Below the pieces are notes generated by a model. That model was not told where the DNA came from. It ran no database searches and was given only the letters and a program-made list of their open reading frames with translations. 64,000 bases of DNA. It comes from Canna indica. Taxonomy: Eukaryota > Streptophyta > Magnoliopsida > Zingiberales > Cannaceae. Positions within the stretch are counted from its first letter, which is position 1. Each line of letters opens with the position of its first letter. Where the stretch lies: assembly GCA_034359265.1 (NCBI GenBank), contig CP136894.1:28488501-28552500 (forward strand). Direction: 5' to 3'. The translations under genes were made by a program, and so were the position numbers. Positions 44,334-54,173 of the stretch are shown in pieces.

Positions 44334-45523
44334 ATGGCCAATACTTCATCCAGCCATAGTATTCTTAATACAAACTCTCCTAGAACATAGTTTATTTCTA
44401 TAAATCCATCAGCGCAACATTCGATTAAATTAACAAATATAAGCAACTACATTATGTGGAAAGCGCAATTCGATCTACTCCTTCTTGGGTATGATATCGT
44501 ATCTTTTATTAATGTTACTCCTCCACCTTATGATTCTGATATAGAAAGACAATCCTGGATTCGTCAAGATAGTTTAATCTGACATACTATCATGCCTCTG
44601 TTGATGCTACAATCGCTCCTCTTGTTGCAACATCTTCTACTGCAAGAGATGCATGGTTGAAGATCGAGCAACAATTTGCTAATAAATCCGAGTCCAGATA
44701 TATGGACTGTAGGATTCTCTTGCAAAACTTACTAAAGGAGACAAATCAGTCACTCAATACTTTAATGCAGTGTGTTCTATTGCTGATGAACTTGATATCA
44801 TCGATTCTCTAATTAGTGATTCGGCCTAGGTAATTAAGATTCTCAGCAGCCTCAGTTCCGATTACAATGATGTTAGTGCCGCCATTCATGCTCATGATAC
44901 TCCAATCTCCTTGGAGGAAATGTTTGACAAACTCGCTGGTCATAAAGTATTTCTATTGCATCGACAAGATTTGCCTGTTATTACTGCTCAGTATTCTTAC
45001 CAAGCGCCTATGCAAAATCTTCAACCAAGCTAGCGATCTCAATCATTCAATCCAAGTTTCAAATGACCTCCTTACAACAATCAGAATTGGAGGCATCCAA
45101 CTGCTCGTCCTTCTTACACTCCATTTGGCTGGCAATAAATTTGGCGTCCTCCATCATTCAATCGACCAAGAATCCACAGTCAACTTTGTGAAAAATTTGG
45201 TCGCACCGCAAAGGTTTGTAGATCTCATTTTGAAGGAATACCGTAAATTAATTTCACCTGTCAGCAGCAATCAACATCCTCTAGTTGGGTCCTTGATACT
45301 GAACCATCAAATCATGTTAGCTCTTCTACAAAAATCTTCAATCATTTTTAGATTGCAATTGCAAGAAAAATTTGATTATTGGGGATGACAATGGTACAAA
45401 TATTTCTCACTGTGGTATTGCAACTATTTCTTCCCATTAAAAACAATTTGTCGTGAAGAATATTTTATGTGCACCTTGCATGACTAAAAATTTGATTTCA
45501 GTTTCCCATTTTTGCAAACAGTA
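44334..45523 (+). pseudogene. Ale-type Copia gag and protease start
   Basis: The gag begins MANTSSSHSILN at 44334 and has the Ale-type N-terminus (IKLTNISNYIMWKAQFDLLLLGYD), an RQSWIRQDSLI segment, a UBN2 region in shifted frames, a degraded knuckle (CEKFGRTAKVC) and a protease start in which the usual DSGAS reads LDTEPSNHV. It ends at an ISVSHFCKQ-like motif where CACTA B starts. It is related to the gag at 54286-55175 but not identical. Multiple stops and frameshifts make it dead; no integrase or RT follows. Confidence 0.8.
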
Positions 45524-45600
45524 GTTGACGGTGATGTCGGCGCCATGATTTGGGGCCGATTACCATCGGCCCCAAAGCAAACAGTAGCCGACAGTGATGC
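45514..45600. repeat. Inverted and direct repeats at the left edge of CACTA B
   Basis: A perfect 12-bp inverted repeat (arm TTTGGGGCCGAT, 45549-45560 and 45565-45576) has a 4-bp loop (TACC). It lies between two direct copies of GCAAACAGTAG (45514-45524, 45577-45587), each followed by related YYGACRGTGATG. The first copy of GCAAACAG also finishes the Copia protease fragment. Confidence 0.8.
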
Positions 45601-45846
45601 CAGCTACTATTGATACATGATTAGGGTTTAATTAACCCTAATCAATCACTTGATTAGGGTTTAATTAACCCCTAATCAAACTATGATTAGGGTAATCACA
45701 GTTTGATTAGGGTTTAATTAAATCCTTTAATTTTTTATTGTTAATTAGGTAATTAGTTTGGTTAATATTAATTAATGGTAAATGTTGATTAGGGTTTAAT
45801 TATTTTTAGGTTAATTAATGAAATTAGATTAAAGAAATTAGTATTA

Positions 45847-46130
45847 ATGGAATCGTCCACTGAAGACTCGCGCCGGAATCATCCACTATGGCCTCGTGGC
45901 CCAATCGTCTACTTTGGACTCACGGCCAAATATATCGTCCATGGTGGACTCGCGCCGAAATCGTCCATAATGGATGGACTCGTACCAAAATCGTCCAATT
46001 TGGACTCGTGGTACGTCAAATCGTCCATGGTGGACTCACGTCGGAATTGTCCATAATGGATGGATTCGTGCCGGATTCGTCCACTTTGGACTCGCGCGGA
46101 ATCGTCCACTATGGACTCGCACCGGCATCC
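45847..46130. repeat. Dyad-rich tandem array in CACTA B
   Basis: Diverged 26-31-bp units with AATCGTCCA and TGGACTC arms (GTCCACTATGG, GTCCATGGTGGAC, GTCCACTTTGGAC) lie upstream of the transposase gene. It is the same repeat as 12780-13140 in element A, at the same relative place. Confidence 0.85.
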
Positions 46131-46571
46131 ACAAATTTAGAAAAAAATCAACACAAGTTGATATGTTTCACGTACGCAACGATGAGTCAAGTTTTAATTT
46201 TGCAAAACCTTATATCCGTTCGGGGGTTGTATGTTCGTGTATACGAAGTAAATGATCTTTTATACGACGTACAACCCTTGAATTGTCCCTAATTGGATAA
46301 TTTGGGAACATAGTTATTTTTATTGCACTTAGTTTATTTCTTTTAGTCATTATTCATTTTTAAATTTTGGCTTGTATATCCCTTGTTCTCTGATACACGC
46401 CCAGATGATATGTGTATTCGGAGAAATGTAGGGAGATGCTGCCGAAATTTAGAATGAAGTTAATGATAAAAGAAATTATAAGTCCAATATAAATAACATG
46501 AATCCCGAATGGAATAGGACCATCCCACCTGAAGACATTACCTAAAGATATTGTCAACTTTTTGAGAGAAC

Positions 46572-48489
46572 ATGTCGGGCAATCGAAGTTGGATGTACCG
46601 ACGAATTCATCGTAGAGCTATAACGGATGAATTTCGAGTAGGCGTAACTTACTTCTTAAATTTTGCCTACTCGAATCAAAAAATCATTAGTGGTGATAAA
46701 ATTCGATGTTCGTGCCGAAAATGTTCGAACATAAGATTTTTGGATCGAGAAACTGTATACAATGCATCTGTATACAAAAGGATTCACACCAACATATTTT
46801 ATATTCACACAAAAGAATTGTCACGGGGAGTCACGTCAAGTCGGGACGTCGAGCAATCCTATTGTCCAAACTCATGGTGAATCTTCTTCTACTAGTGTTT
46901 CTTTTTCCAATCCATCTAATCCTTATAGAACAATGATTCTGGATAGTTTGGGAGGATAATTCTATTTAAATTATAATATTGAGTCAGTTATTGAAACGGT
47001 AGTGCCACCAGATACTACGACAGTTGAAGTCACTGAAGAACAACTTGAGATACAGATTGAATTGCCGAATAAGGAGGCTGCAGAATTTTACGAGATGTTG
47101 AAAGCTGTCGATGAACCTTTGTATGAGAATTGTCCTAATTATACAAGATTTTCGGCAATGACACAACTCCTGAACATCAAGTACGATTGTAATATCAGCG
47201 GGGTTGCGTTTGATCGGATTGCAGGCTTTATCAGTGGTATGCTACCTCCAAATAACAAGTTTGAGCCAACCTTTTATAAGACAAAAAAGTTGATGAGAAA
47301 ATTAGAGCTTGGGTACGAAAAGATACAAGCGTACCCAAATAACTGCATTTTATATTATAAAGAAAATGCACAGTTAGAGCAATGCCTGGTATGTGAACAT
47401 CCTCGTTACAAGGAAGAAATCGGTCCGACAAAAAAATATCTCCTTTAAGGTGCTTCGGTATTTTTCACTGAAACCGAGGCTTCAAAGGTTATTCATGTCG
47501 GAAAAGACTGCCCCCTATATTAGTTGGCATGCAAGAAGTCGTGATGATACAGTAATGACGAATTCATTTGACAATAAAGCATGGAAACATTTGGATATGT
47601 GTTATCGTTCATGTTCTAGGGATACTTGTTGTCTGGTGAACAGATGTTAGCATGTGTTCAATTGCTTCCAGAGATTACTTTTAGTCAGAATGTAAGAATT
47701 TCAGGCTTTGGTCAAACACATAACTGGGTGAAAAAAAGTATCTTTTGGGAATTGCCGTATTAGAGTTCATTACTGATTCGACATAATTTGGACATCAAGC
47801 ACATTGAAAAAAATGTTTTTGATAATATTTTTAACACTGTGATGGATATTTTCGACAAAACTAAAGATAATGTGAAAACCCGACATGATGTGAAAATACT
47901 TTGTAAGAGACCTGAGTTAGTGTTGCAAGAGGTCAACGGATAACTTCATAAGCCAAACGCCCCGTATGTGTTAAATAAACAACAGATGAAAGATGTGTAT
48001 CGATGGATCAAAGAACTCAGATTACCCGATGGATATGCCTCAAACTAATCTCGATGTGTAAATGTCGATGAATGCAAAATATCGGGGATGAAGAGCCACG
48101 ATTGTCATGTATTCTTGCAGAGATTGCTTCCGGACGTGTTTCGAGATCATCTACATGATAAGATTTGGGGTATGTTGATAGAATGAAGTATGTTTTTCAA
48201 AAACATTTGTATAAATGTACTTCGAGTCGATAAGCTGGAGTAGTTTTTCCCTCCTGCATTTTTTGACTCGATGGAGCATCTACCGATACACTTGGCATAC
48301 GAGGCACGAGTTGGTGGCCCCATTCAATACCGGTGGATGTACTTATTTGAAAGATACAAGAAAAAAGTAAAGAACACCGCCGTAGTTGAAGGTTCCATAT
48401 CAGAAGCATATATAATTCAAGAAATTTCCACAATCTGCTCATTTTATTTTGAATCAACCATCAAGAAAAGACTTAATCGTCTTCCTTTT
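46572..48489 (+). pseudogene. TNP2-type CACTA transposase, N-terminal and central part
   Basis: The gene opens with a transposase-associated zinc-binding domain (MSGNRSWMYRRIHRR, then CSCRKC; PF13963 type) at 46572-46880. TNP2 core segments follow (ENCPNYTRFSAMTQLLNIKYDCN, GYEKIQAYPNNCILYYKE, then VLRYFSLKPRLQRLF in a shifted frame). After a deletion near 47645 the sequence resumes with KKSIFWELPY, IEKNVFDNIFNTVMD and KSHDCHVFLQRLLPD, then a DUF4218 region (MEHLPIHLAYEARVGGPIQYRWMYLFE, VEGSISEAYIIQE). It stops at TIKKRLNRLPF, where 5S rDNA begins at 48490. It would cut and join the element ends. Several stops and frame changes make it dead. Confidence 0.9.
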
Positions 48490-48558
48490 GTTAAGGGTGG
48501 TTGGGCGAGAGTATTACTAGGATGGGTGACCCCCTGGGAAGTCCTCGTGTTGATATCC
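48490..48558 (+). rRNA. 5S rRNA fragment, 3' half (copy 1)
   Basis: It matches plant 5S rRNA from TTAAGGGTGGTTGGGCGAG to GTGTTGATATCC, including GGATGGGTGACC. The 5' half is missing, replaced by TNP2 transposase sequence. A T-run follows. A truncated edge unit of the cluster. Confidence 0.88.
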
Positions 48559-48914
48559 TTTTTATTACTACCTAATTGAATGCACGACGAGATCATTTTT
48601 TTTATCAATCTTTCTAACCAAATGTTCAGGACGTCCCCAGAAAATTTGGCCGTCGATCGCCCATGTGGGGCCCGCCGAAACCTCTACGGGCTGCTCGATC
48701 GACCAACCAACCCGAAAAATTAAAATTTGTAAATAAATAAGAAAATAATATTTTAATTATTATTTTTTATTTAAAACAGGGGTAACTCCGTGCATGATTG
48801 TTCGGTTTTAGCTTTTCACGTGGCACTGAAAGGCGCGCGAAGAGACGAAGAAAATTACCTCGAGCTCTCCCTCGGACGCTCACCCTTATTGGTCGACGAT
48901 CAGAAGTGCATGAC
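48559..48914. other. 5S rDNA long spacer 1
   Basis: This 356-bp spacer has CTACCTAATTGAATGCACGACG, ATGTGGGGCCCGCC, an AATTAAAATTTGTAAATAAATAAG stretch and CTCACCCTTATTGG. It recurs at 49378-49742 and 50105-50470. No TATATA box lies 25-30 bases before the 5S start. Confidence 0.85.
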
Positions 48915-49033
48915 GGGTGCGATCATACCAGCACTAATGCACCGGATACCATCCGAATTTCGAAGTTAAGGGTGCTTGGGCGAGGGTAGTACTAGGATGG
49001 GTGACCCCCTGTGAAGTACTCATGTTGCACTCC
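48915..49033 (+). rRNA. 5S rRNA gene, variant (copy 2)
   Basis: This 119-bp unit runs GGGTGCGATCATACCAGC to GTTGCACTCC, followed by a T-run that would terminate RNA polymerase III. It differs from the usual plant 5S at several bases: GGATACCATCCGAATTTCG in the middle, TTAAGGG for TTAAGCG, and GTGAAGTACTCATG near the 3' end. Internal promoter regions are recognisable but altered; expression is doubtful. Confidence 0.92.
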
Positions 49034-49156
49034 TTTTTTTACTACCTAATTGAATGCACGACGAGATCATTTTTTTGTACCAATCTTTCTAAGCAAACGT
49101 TCAGGACGGACGACGTTGTCCCCATAAAATTTGGCTGTCGATCAGAAGTGCATGAC
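49034..49156. other. 5S rDNA short spacer 1
   Basis: This 123-bp spacer shares both ends with the long one (CTACCTAATTGAATGCACGACG and GATCAGAAGTGCATGACG) but lacks the central 240 bp. It recurs at 49862-49985. Confidence 0.85.
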
Positions 49157-49274
49157 GATTGTGATCATACCAGCACTAATGCACCGGATCCCATCAGAAC
49201 TCCGAAGTTAAAGGTCCTTGGGCGAGAGTAGTACTAGGATGGGTGACCCGTTGGAAGTACTCGTGTTGCACTCC
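49157..49274 (+). rRNA. 5S rRNA gene, variant (copy 3)
   Basis: This 118-bp unit runs from GATTGTGATCATACC to GTTGCACTCC and a T-run. The 5' two thirds are close to the plant consensus; TTAAAGGTCC replaces TTAAGCGTGC, and one base is lost near GACCCGTTGG. A degenerate copy. Confidence 0.9.
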
Positions 49275-49297
49275 TTTTTTTTACTACCAATATTTAA

Positions 49298-49377
49298 ACA
49301 ACTCCGTAGTTAAGGGTGGTTGGGCGAGAGTATTACTAAGATGGGTGACCCCCTGGGAAGTCCTCGTGTAGCACTCC
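49298..49377 (+). rRNA. 5S rRNA fragment, 3' two thirds (copy 4)
   Basis: It begins at AACTCCGTAGTTAAGGG, so the first 40 or so bases are absent, and ends GTGTAGCACTCC with a T-run. A TTACTACCAATATTTAAACA join separates it from copy 3 without a spacer. Shares TTAAGGGTGGTTGG and AGTATTACTA variants with copies 1 and 6. Confidence 0.88.
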
Positions 49378-49742
49378 TTTTTATTACTACCTAATTGAAT
49401 GCACGACGACATCATTTTTTTATTAATCTTTCTAACCAAACGTTCAGGACGGACAACGTCGTCCCCATAAAATTTGGCCGTTGATCGCCCATGTGGGGCC
49501 CGCCAAAACCTCTACGGGGCACTCGATCGACCAACCAACTCGAAAAATTAAAATTTGTAAATAAATAAGAAAATAATATTTCAATTATTATTTTTTGTTT
49601 AAAATGGGTGTAACTCCGTGCATGATTGTCATGTTTCAGCTTTTCACGTGGCACTGAAAGGCGCACGAAGAGACGAAGAAAATTACCCCGAGCTCTCCCT
49701 CGGATGCTCACCCTTATTGGCCGACGATCAGAAGTGCATGAC
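49378..49742. other. 5S rDNA long spacer 2
   Basis: A 365-bp spacer of the long type, closely similar to 48559-48914 throughout. Confidence 0.85.
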
Positions 49743-49861
49743 GGGTGCGATCATACCAGCACTAATGCACCGGATATCATCAGAACTCCGAAGTTAAGGG
49801 TGCTTGGGCGAGAGTAGTACTAGGATGGGTGACCCCTTGGGAAGTACTCGTGTTGCACTCC
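49743..49861 (+). rRNA. 5S rRNA gene, variant (copy 5)
   Basis: This 119-bp unit is the closest to the plant consensus: GGGTGCGATCATACCAGC, GAACTCCGAAGTTAAG, GCTTGGGCGAGAGTAGTAC, TAGGATGGGTGACC and GTGTTGCACTCC with a T-run. Differences include GATATC for GATCCC, TTAAGGG for TTAAGCG and GAAGTACTC for GAAGTCCTC. It could still fold as 5S RNA. Confidence 0.94.
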
Positions 49862-49985
49862 TTTTTTTCACTACCTAATTGAATGCACGGCGAGATCATT
49901 TATTTTTACCAATCTTTCTAACCAAACGTTCAGGACGGACGACGTTGTCCCCATAAAATTTGGCTGTCGATCAGAAGTGCATGAC
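49862..49985. other. 5S rDNA short spacer 2
   Basis: A 124-bp short-type spacer, almost identical to 49034-49156. Confidence 0.85.
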
Positions 49986-50104
49986 GGTTGCGATCATACT
50001 AGCACTAATGCACCGGATCCCATCAGAACTCCGTAGTTAATGGTGGTTGGGCGAGAGTATTACTAGGATGGGTGACCCCCTAGGAAGTCCTCGTGTTGCA
50101 CTCC
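49986..50104 (+). rRNA. 5S rRNA gene, variant (copy 6)
   Basis: This 119-bp unit runs GGTTGCGATCATACTAGC to GTTGCACTCC with a T-run. It has TTAATGGTGGTTGG in place of TTAAGCGTGCTTGG, and AGTATTACTA as in copies 1 and 4, but keeps the normal GAAGTCCTCGTGTTGC 3' end. A long spacer follows. Confidence 0.92.
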
Positions 50105-50470
50105 TTTTTTTTACTACCTAATTGAATGCACGACGAGATCATTTTTCTTATCAATCTTTCTAACCAAACGTTCAGGACGAACGACGTCGTCCCCATAAAA
50201 TTTGGCCGTCGATCGCCCATGTGGGGCCCGCCGAAACCTTTACGGGCCGCTCGATCGACCAACCAACCCAAAAAATTAAAATTTGTAAATAAATAAGAAA
50301 ATAATATTTCAATTATTTGTTTTCGTTTAAAACGGGCGTAACTCCGTGCATGATTGTTCGATTTCAGCTTTTCACGTTGCACTGAAAGGCGCGTGAAGAG
50401 ACAAAGAAAATGACCCCGAGCTCTCCCTCGGACGCTCACCCTTATTGGCCGACGATCAGAAGTGCAGGAC
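50105..50470. other. 5S rDNA long spacer 3
   Basis: A 366-bp long-type spacer leading to a truncated 5S start. It closely matches the other two long spacers. Confidence 0.85.
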
Positions 50471-50490
50471 GGGTGCGATCATCCATCCGA
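50471..50490 (+). rRNA. 5S rRNA fragment, 5' end only (copy 7)
   Basis: GGGTGCGATCAT is followed by CCATCCGA, which in copy 2 lies about 24 bases further on; so a short deletion between CAT repeats is likely, and the unit then passes into transposase sequence. This is the right edge of the 5S cluster. Confidence 0.7.
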
Positions 50491-51465
50491 GATCGTTGGA
50501 ATGACGACGGGGGGGGGGGGGGGGGGGGGGGCTCGACCATCAGATGGTTGTTTAAGTATCTTTTGTTACCCTGGTCGTGCTTTGGGTTCTAGTCCGTCTC
50601 TATTACTAAATGACGAAGAGTACCATTTGTCGTACTTGTACGTTTTACTAAACTGTCCAGTGATTGAAAAGTTCATTGAAATATTTGACATTGAGATGGT
50701 GACAAAATACTCAATTTAAAATGATGAGAAATTAGAAAGATTATGGAATCGTGAGTTCCCTAATTGGTTTCAAGCTTACAACACATAACACAGAGGCGAA
50801 TTAGATAACCAAATCTTTGAATTTGCTAGTGGACCGACACAACTTGTATAGTGTTTTAACGGTTATTTTGTTAATCGATATAAATTTCACACACTTGAAT
50901 ATTCATCTACAAAAAAGACTATGAATGTCGGGATCTATGTCAAAGGGACAACGTATGCTGAATGTGATGTTGACTTTTACGAACTATTGGAAGAAGTCAT
51001 AGAATTGCAATTTGTCGGATGTAAATCAGTTGCTCTTTTCAAATGTCATTGGTTCGATACAAGTGATAGGGGCATGAGAGTTCATCCAAAGTATAAACAG
51101 TTGGTCGAGGTCAATTACAAATAAAAATTGACTTCAAATGAGCCATTTATATTGGCATCTCAAGCTGAACAAGTAAGACTAAAGCCAGAGAAAAAATTAA
51201 CCCTATAGTTGGAGAGAATGAGCCAGCAGATGACTTCTATCAAGAAGAGGATCCTTCCGAAGTGGAACAAGTTAGTCCAATAGTCGAGGATGATGACACA
51301 AAGTTAGTTCAATTAGAAATAGAATATGTTGATGACGACGATAATGAAGTTGAGGAAGGACAGAATGATGATGAAGGAGAAGAAGAAGAATTTCAAGATT
51401 CTGATACAGAGGAACAAGAAGAAGAGTATTACACGGATGATGATAATGACGATAACCAATAATTA
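50491..51465 (+). pseudogene. TNP2-type CACTA transposase, C-terminal part
   Basis: After the G-run the transposase resumes: LSIFCYPGRALGS, LNDEEYHLSYLYVLLNCPVIEKFIEIFD (end of the DUF4218 region), then FVNRYKFHT, TMNVGIYVKG, LLEEVIELQFVG, ALFKCHWFDT and NEPFILASQAEQV, which are DUF4216 motifs (PF13952). The C-terminus (51262-51462) is an acidic tail of Asp/Glu runs, common in CACTA TNP2 proteins. Stops at about 50718, 50786, 50850 and 51122 interrupt it. With 46572-48489 it forms one gene cut by the 5S cluster. Confidence 0.88.
50509..50531. repeat. G homopolymer at the 5S-transposase junction
   Basis: A run of 23 G follows AATGACGAC. In TNP2 frame it would code a glycine run after NDD; TNP2 proteins have a short Gly-rich stretch here. 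The run probably expanded by slippage and could also be an assembly weak point. Confidence 0.85.
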
Positions 51466-51547
51466 TAAATGTGAAGTATATATTTTATTATTAAATATAT
51501 CTATTAATTTATTATATATAATCTAATTATATTAAATTTTTATAGCT

Positions 51548-53204
51548 ATGGTTCGAGATATCAGTTCCCGAGGAGGCATTTCTCGTAGGACCCCCCGACG
51601 ATTACCACCAGCCCCACTTGTACCCACTGACCCTTCACCTTCCACCACCATCCCCCCACCTCCGACCACCATCCCCCCACCTAATCCGTCCATCGTTCCC
51701 TCACCTTATCTGGCCACCATCCCCTCACCTCCAGCTACCATCCCTCCACCACCCTCCGCAGATCCAGGACTGTCATCTTCGAGACGTAGGCCACGAGGGC
51801 CTAACAGAATTCTCCCTCTGCCACTCGAGGGAGAACTACGTAGAGCAGTTAGTGTGCGCGGAAGGCGGTAAGTATATGCATCAATTATTTCTATTAATTT
51901 ATTTATAATTAAAAATATCATAATATGAATTTATATTTGGTGCAGATTTAAGCAAGAGGACGTACCCCGCACGATAGCGAGGCCGATCCGGAAGTTTATG
52001 CACGGGGCATGGCCTACATGGTCTCACGTGCCCCGTGAGCATATGGATTTATTGTGGTGAGAGTTTACGGTAAATATATTTATTAAATTAATATTAATGC
52101 TAAATATTCATCGATAATAATTTTTTTTTTTTTACAGGCTCATTATACATGGCCGGAGGACCAGACCACTTTTGTTGAGGCTGCATGGGAGCGTGATGCC
52201 CGCGCTCGCTATAACGGGCTGCTTCAACAGGCCCGTCAGACCGTGATGAGACGGCTGGGGGCCACACAGATAGGCTAGACTAGGGGACACGCTCCCGAAT
52301 GGATTCCTGGCCTTGTGTGGGACCAGCTCGTTGAGCGGTGGGACACGCCTAAGTGGCAGGAGGTCTCCCAGACTGCGTCGAGAAATAGCATGTCAGTGGG
52401 GAAGGCACTGGGGCGCGCCACACTAGTGGCTCCATCTCTTTTGCGGTTCATGCACATCACATGGTATGTATAAATTAATTGTTTTTAATTAAATTATATA
52501 TTGATGATACTAATTTATTTGTTAATTTTCTAATTTAAGAAGCGCGTGGCGGAGGACGGCACTGTCCAACGCTTGTCGATGATGGAGGTGTTTGAGCGCA
52601 CCCACCGTCGTCGACGAGGAGCGGGGGACTACGTTGATAGCAGAGTCTCGATCATAATGGTAAGTATTTATATATGTCTATTTGATTTACACAATTTTTA
52701 TTTATAGTTTATATATATTTAAAATATAAACACGTGTAGAAAACATACACGAGGAGTGTGATCAAACGTGGAGGCACACCGCAGGAGTTCGACGCAGTAG
52801 CTTGGGTGGAGGTCGTAGGTGGCTAGGAGCACGGTCGTGTTTATGGCTTTGCAGACAGTGGCCATGCACGCGCCGTGCTCGGGCCACATGGGACACTGAC
52901 CCCTTCGGATGTGGGTGAGCGGCCCTCGACATCCCGTGCGTAGGACCAGAGCTGCATAGCGGCCATGGAGTCGGAGCGCATGCAGCAGAGACAGACGATG
53001 GAGGAGCAGAGGCTGGCGATGCAAGAGCGGAGACGGACGAATGACTAGTTGAGACAGACGATCCAGAACATGCAGACACCCCTCACTCAAATTGTGTCTC
53101 ACTCTGGCCTTCTACCGATGATGTCGCAGTCGTCGTCCTCCTCGACCCAGTCGATGCTCCCGACCCAATCGCTGTCGACTCCATCGCCTCCACCACAGCC
53201 GTGA
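51548..53204 (+). pseudogene. TnpA-like CACTA gene (Transposase_24 family), element B
   Basis: The first exon (51548-51867) starts MVRDISSRGGISRRTPRR and is Pro/Ser-rich with repeated TIPPP units, ending at a donor after RGRR. Exon 2 (about 51946-52068) has FIRKFMHG-like ARPIRKFMHGAWPTWSHVP. Exon 3 (52139-52463) has HYTWPEDQTTFVEAAWERD and RGHAPEWIPGLVWDQLVERW; exon 4 (about 52539-52660) has VFERTHRRRRG; exon 5 (about 52738-53204) ends in a Gln-rich coiled coil and a Ser/Pro tail. Family is the Ptta/En/Spm type (PF03004). In-frame stops occur in exons 2, 3 and 5. It lies about 80 bp after the TNP2 gene, the normal CACTA order. Confidence 0.8.
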
Positions 53205-53389
53205 GATTTTGGTTTATTGTAAAACTTGTTTGCCTCCGGTTTGAGGCTTAGATTGATGATATTTATGTAAAACTTGTACATTTGGTTTCGAATGCGTGTG
53301 TATGATATTTTTGGTTGTAATATGTGATTGAAAATAGGTTGTAGTCTATATATCATTGTATATAGGAATTTACAAAAATTTTATTCTTT

Positions 53390-53775
53390 TCAGTTAAAGG
53401 ATATACCTTTAGCCACGACTTACCCATGGTCGACCGTCACTAAGCCGTGGCTGAAAGCTTATCGTAAATAGCTGATAGCCTGGGTAGCACCAAATATCAC
53501 GGTTGCTAATAGTATCACCGACGGCTCTGGGCCGTGGCTGATGTGTTTCTATTAGTGACAGCCACCTAGAGCCGTCACTGATGTGTTTAAATCAGCGCAG
53601 CGCCCACGGTTATTGCTGATGAAGACTTGTGATGGTCGAGAGAGGCTGTCACAACTTATCTGAGATGCGCACATCAGTGACAGCTTTTCGCTACGACTGG
53701 TGCCGTTCGTGATAGTTATCACTGATGGATCAGCCACAGCTTCAGCTGTCGGTGATTACGACAATTCTAGTAGTG
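53390..53775. repeat. Right subterminal repeats and terminus of CACTA B
   Basis: It is homologous to 14580-14947 of element A and uninterrupted: GCCGTGGCTGA, CCACGG and GCCGTCA motifs in both orientations, ending TACGACAATTCTAGTAGTG. It shows the empty site for the retroelement nested in A. The next three bases are GTT. Confidence 0.85.
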
Positions 53776-53805
53776 GTTCTTCAAAGCCACAACAATCCCT
53801 AGAAG

Positions 53806-54173
53806 CATCAATCGCCGGATTTGAGGATGTTGTAGTCTTTGATCCTTTGCTACAGAATCGGTTCAACTAGTTTGATCTCTGCTCCCCTCAAATCGCAGGT
53901 GCTTCCTATTTGTACTCAATGCTTAGGTCAATGCTTCTTCTCCTTTCTCGGATCATTTCTTAAGTATATCTTTGTCTCCTTCGATAACAGTTTCTTTCCT
54001 TCGGGATCTATAATGGCGGTGGCAGAGGGCCCTTTACTGCCATCATCTATTGGATGCTATGTCCAAGCTCAAGATCGTTGGAGCTAACCTCTCCGATGAT
54101 GAGAGCGCTGTGCTCTCAAGAGATGCCTACCCCAACCTTGATCACCAAGTCGACTTTGAGATCTTCCTTCGGG
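53806..54173 (+). pseudogene. Fimbrin-like gene fragment (two exons)
   Basis: The first piece reads AGFEDVVVFDPLLQNRFN and matches the N-terminus of plant fimbrin (general pattern FVGV-VSDPWLQ-QF), ending at a GT-type donor after CAG near 53898. The second (to 54171) reads MSKLKIVGANLSDDESAVLS, then DHQVDFEIFLR followed by GTAGG, as in the next fimbrin exon (VMAKLKA, EEI, EVDFESFLR). Fimbrin crosslinks actin; this EF-hand-like N-terminal segment lacks the actin-binding domains. A stop in the first exon and frame changes in the second mark it as a relic. It has introns, so it is a genomic fragment. It lies between CACTA B and a Copia element. Confidence 0.65.

Larger units (their letters stand above)
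45525..53775. mobile_element. CACTA (En/Spm) element B carrying 5S rDNA
   Basis: The right end, ATTCTAGTAGTG at 53775, matches the terminal repeat of element A. The left end should read CACTACTAGAAT but is not found; sequence related to the element begins near 45525, next to an Ale-type Copia fragment, so the left terminus is lost or altered. Content in order: repeated GTAGYYGACRGTGATG motifs, AT-rich DNA, dyad array, TNP2-type transposase gene, a 5S rDNA cluster lodged in that gene, acidic C-terminus, TnpA-like gene, right subterminal repeats. Without the left end, TSD and mobility cannot be judged. Confidence 0.85.

Noticed and set aside
48271..48579. Open frame running from transposase into a GWARVLLGWV tail
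   Set aside because: The tail is 5S rRNA sequence read as protein; the true gene continues after the 5S cluster.
49412..50439. Minus-strand frames of about 100-120 codons in the 5S spacers
   Set aside because: They repeat with each long spacer and have no known motif; a by-product of spacer sequence.
52719..53102. Long minus-strand frames (105 and 127 codons) opposite the TnpA-like exon
   Set aside because: They are the reverse of a coding exon with high GC; no start context or family similarity.
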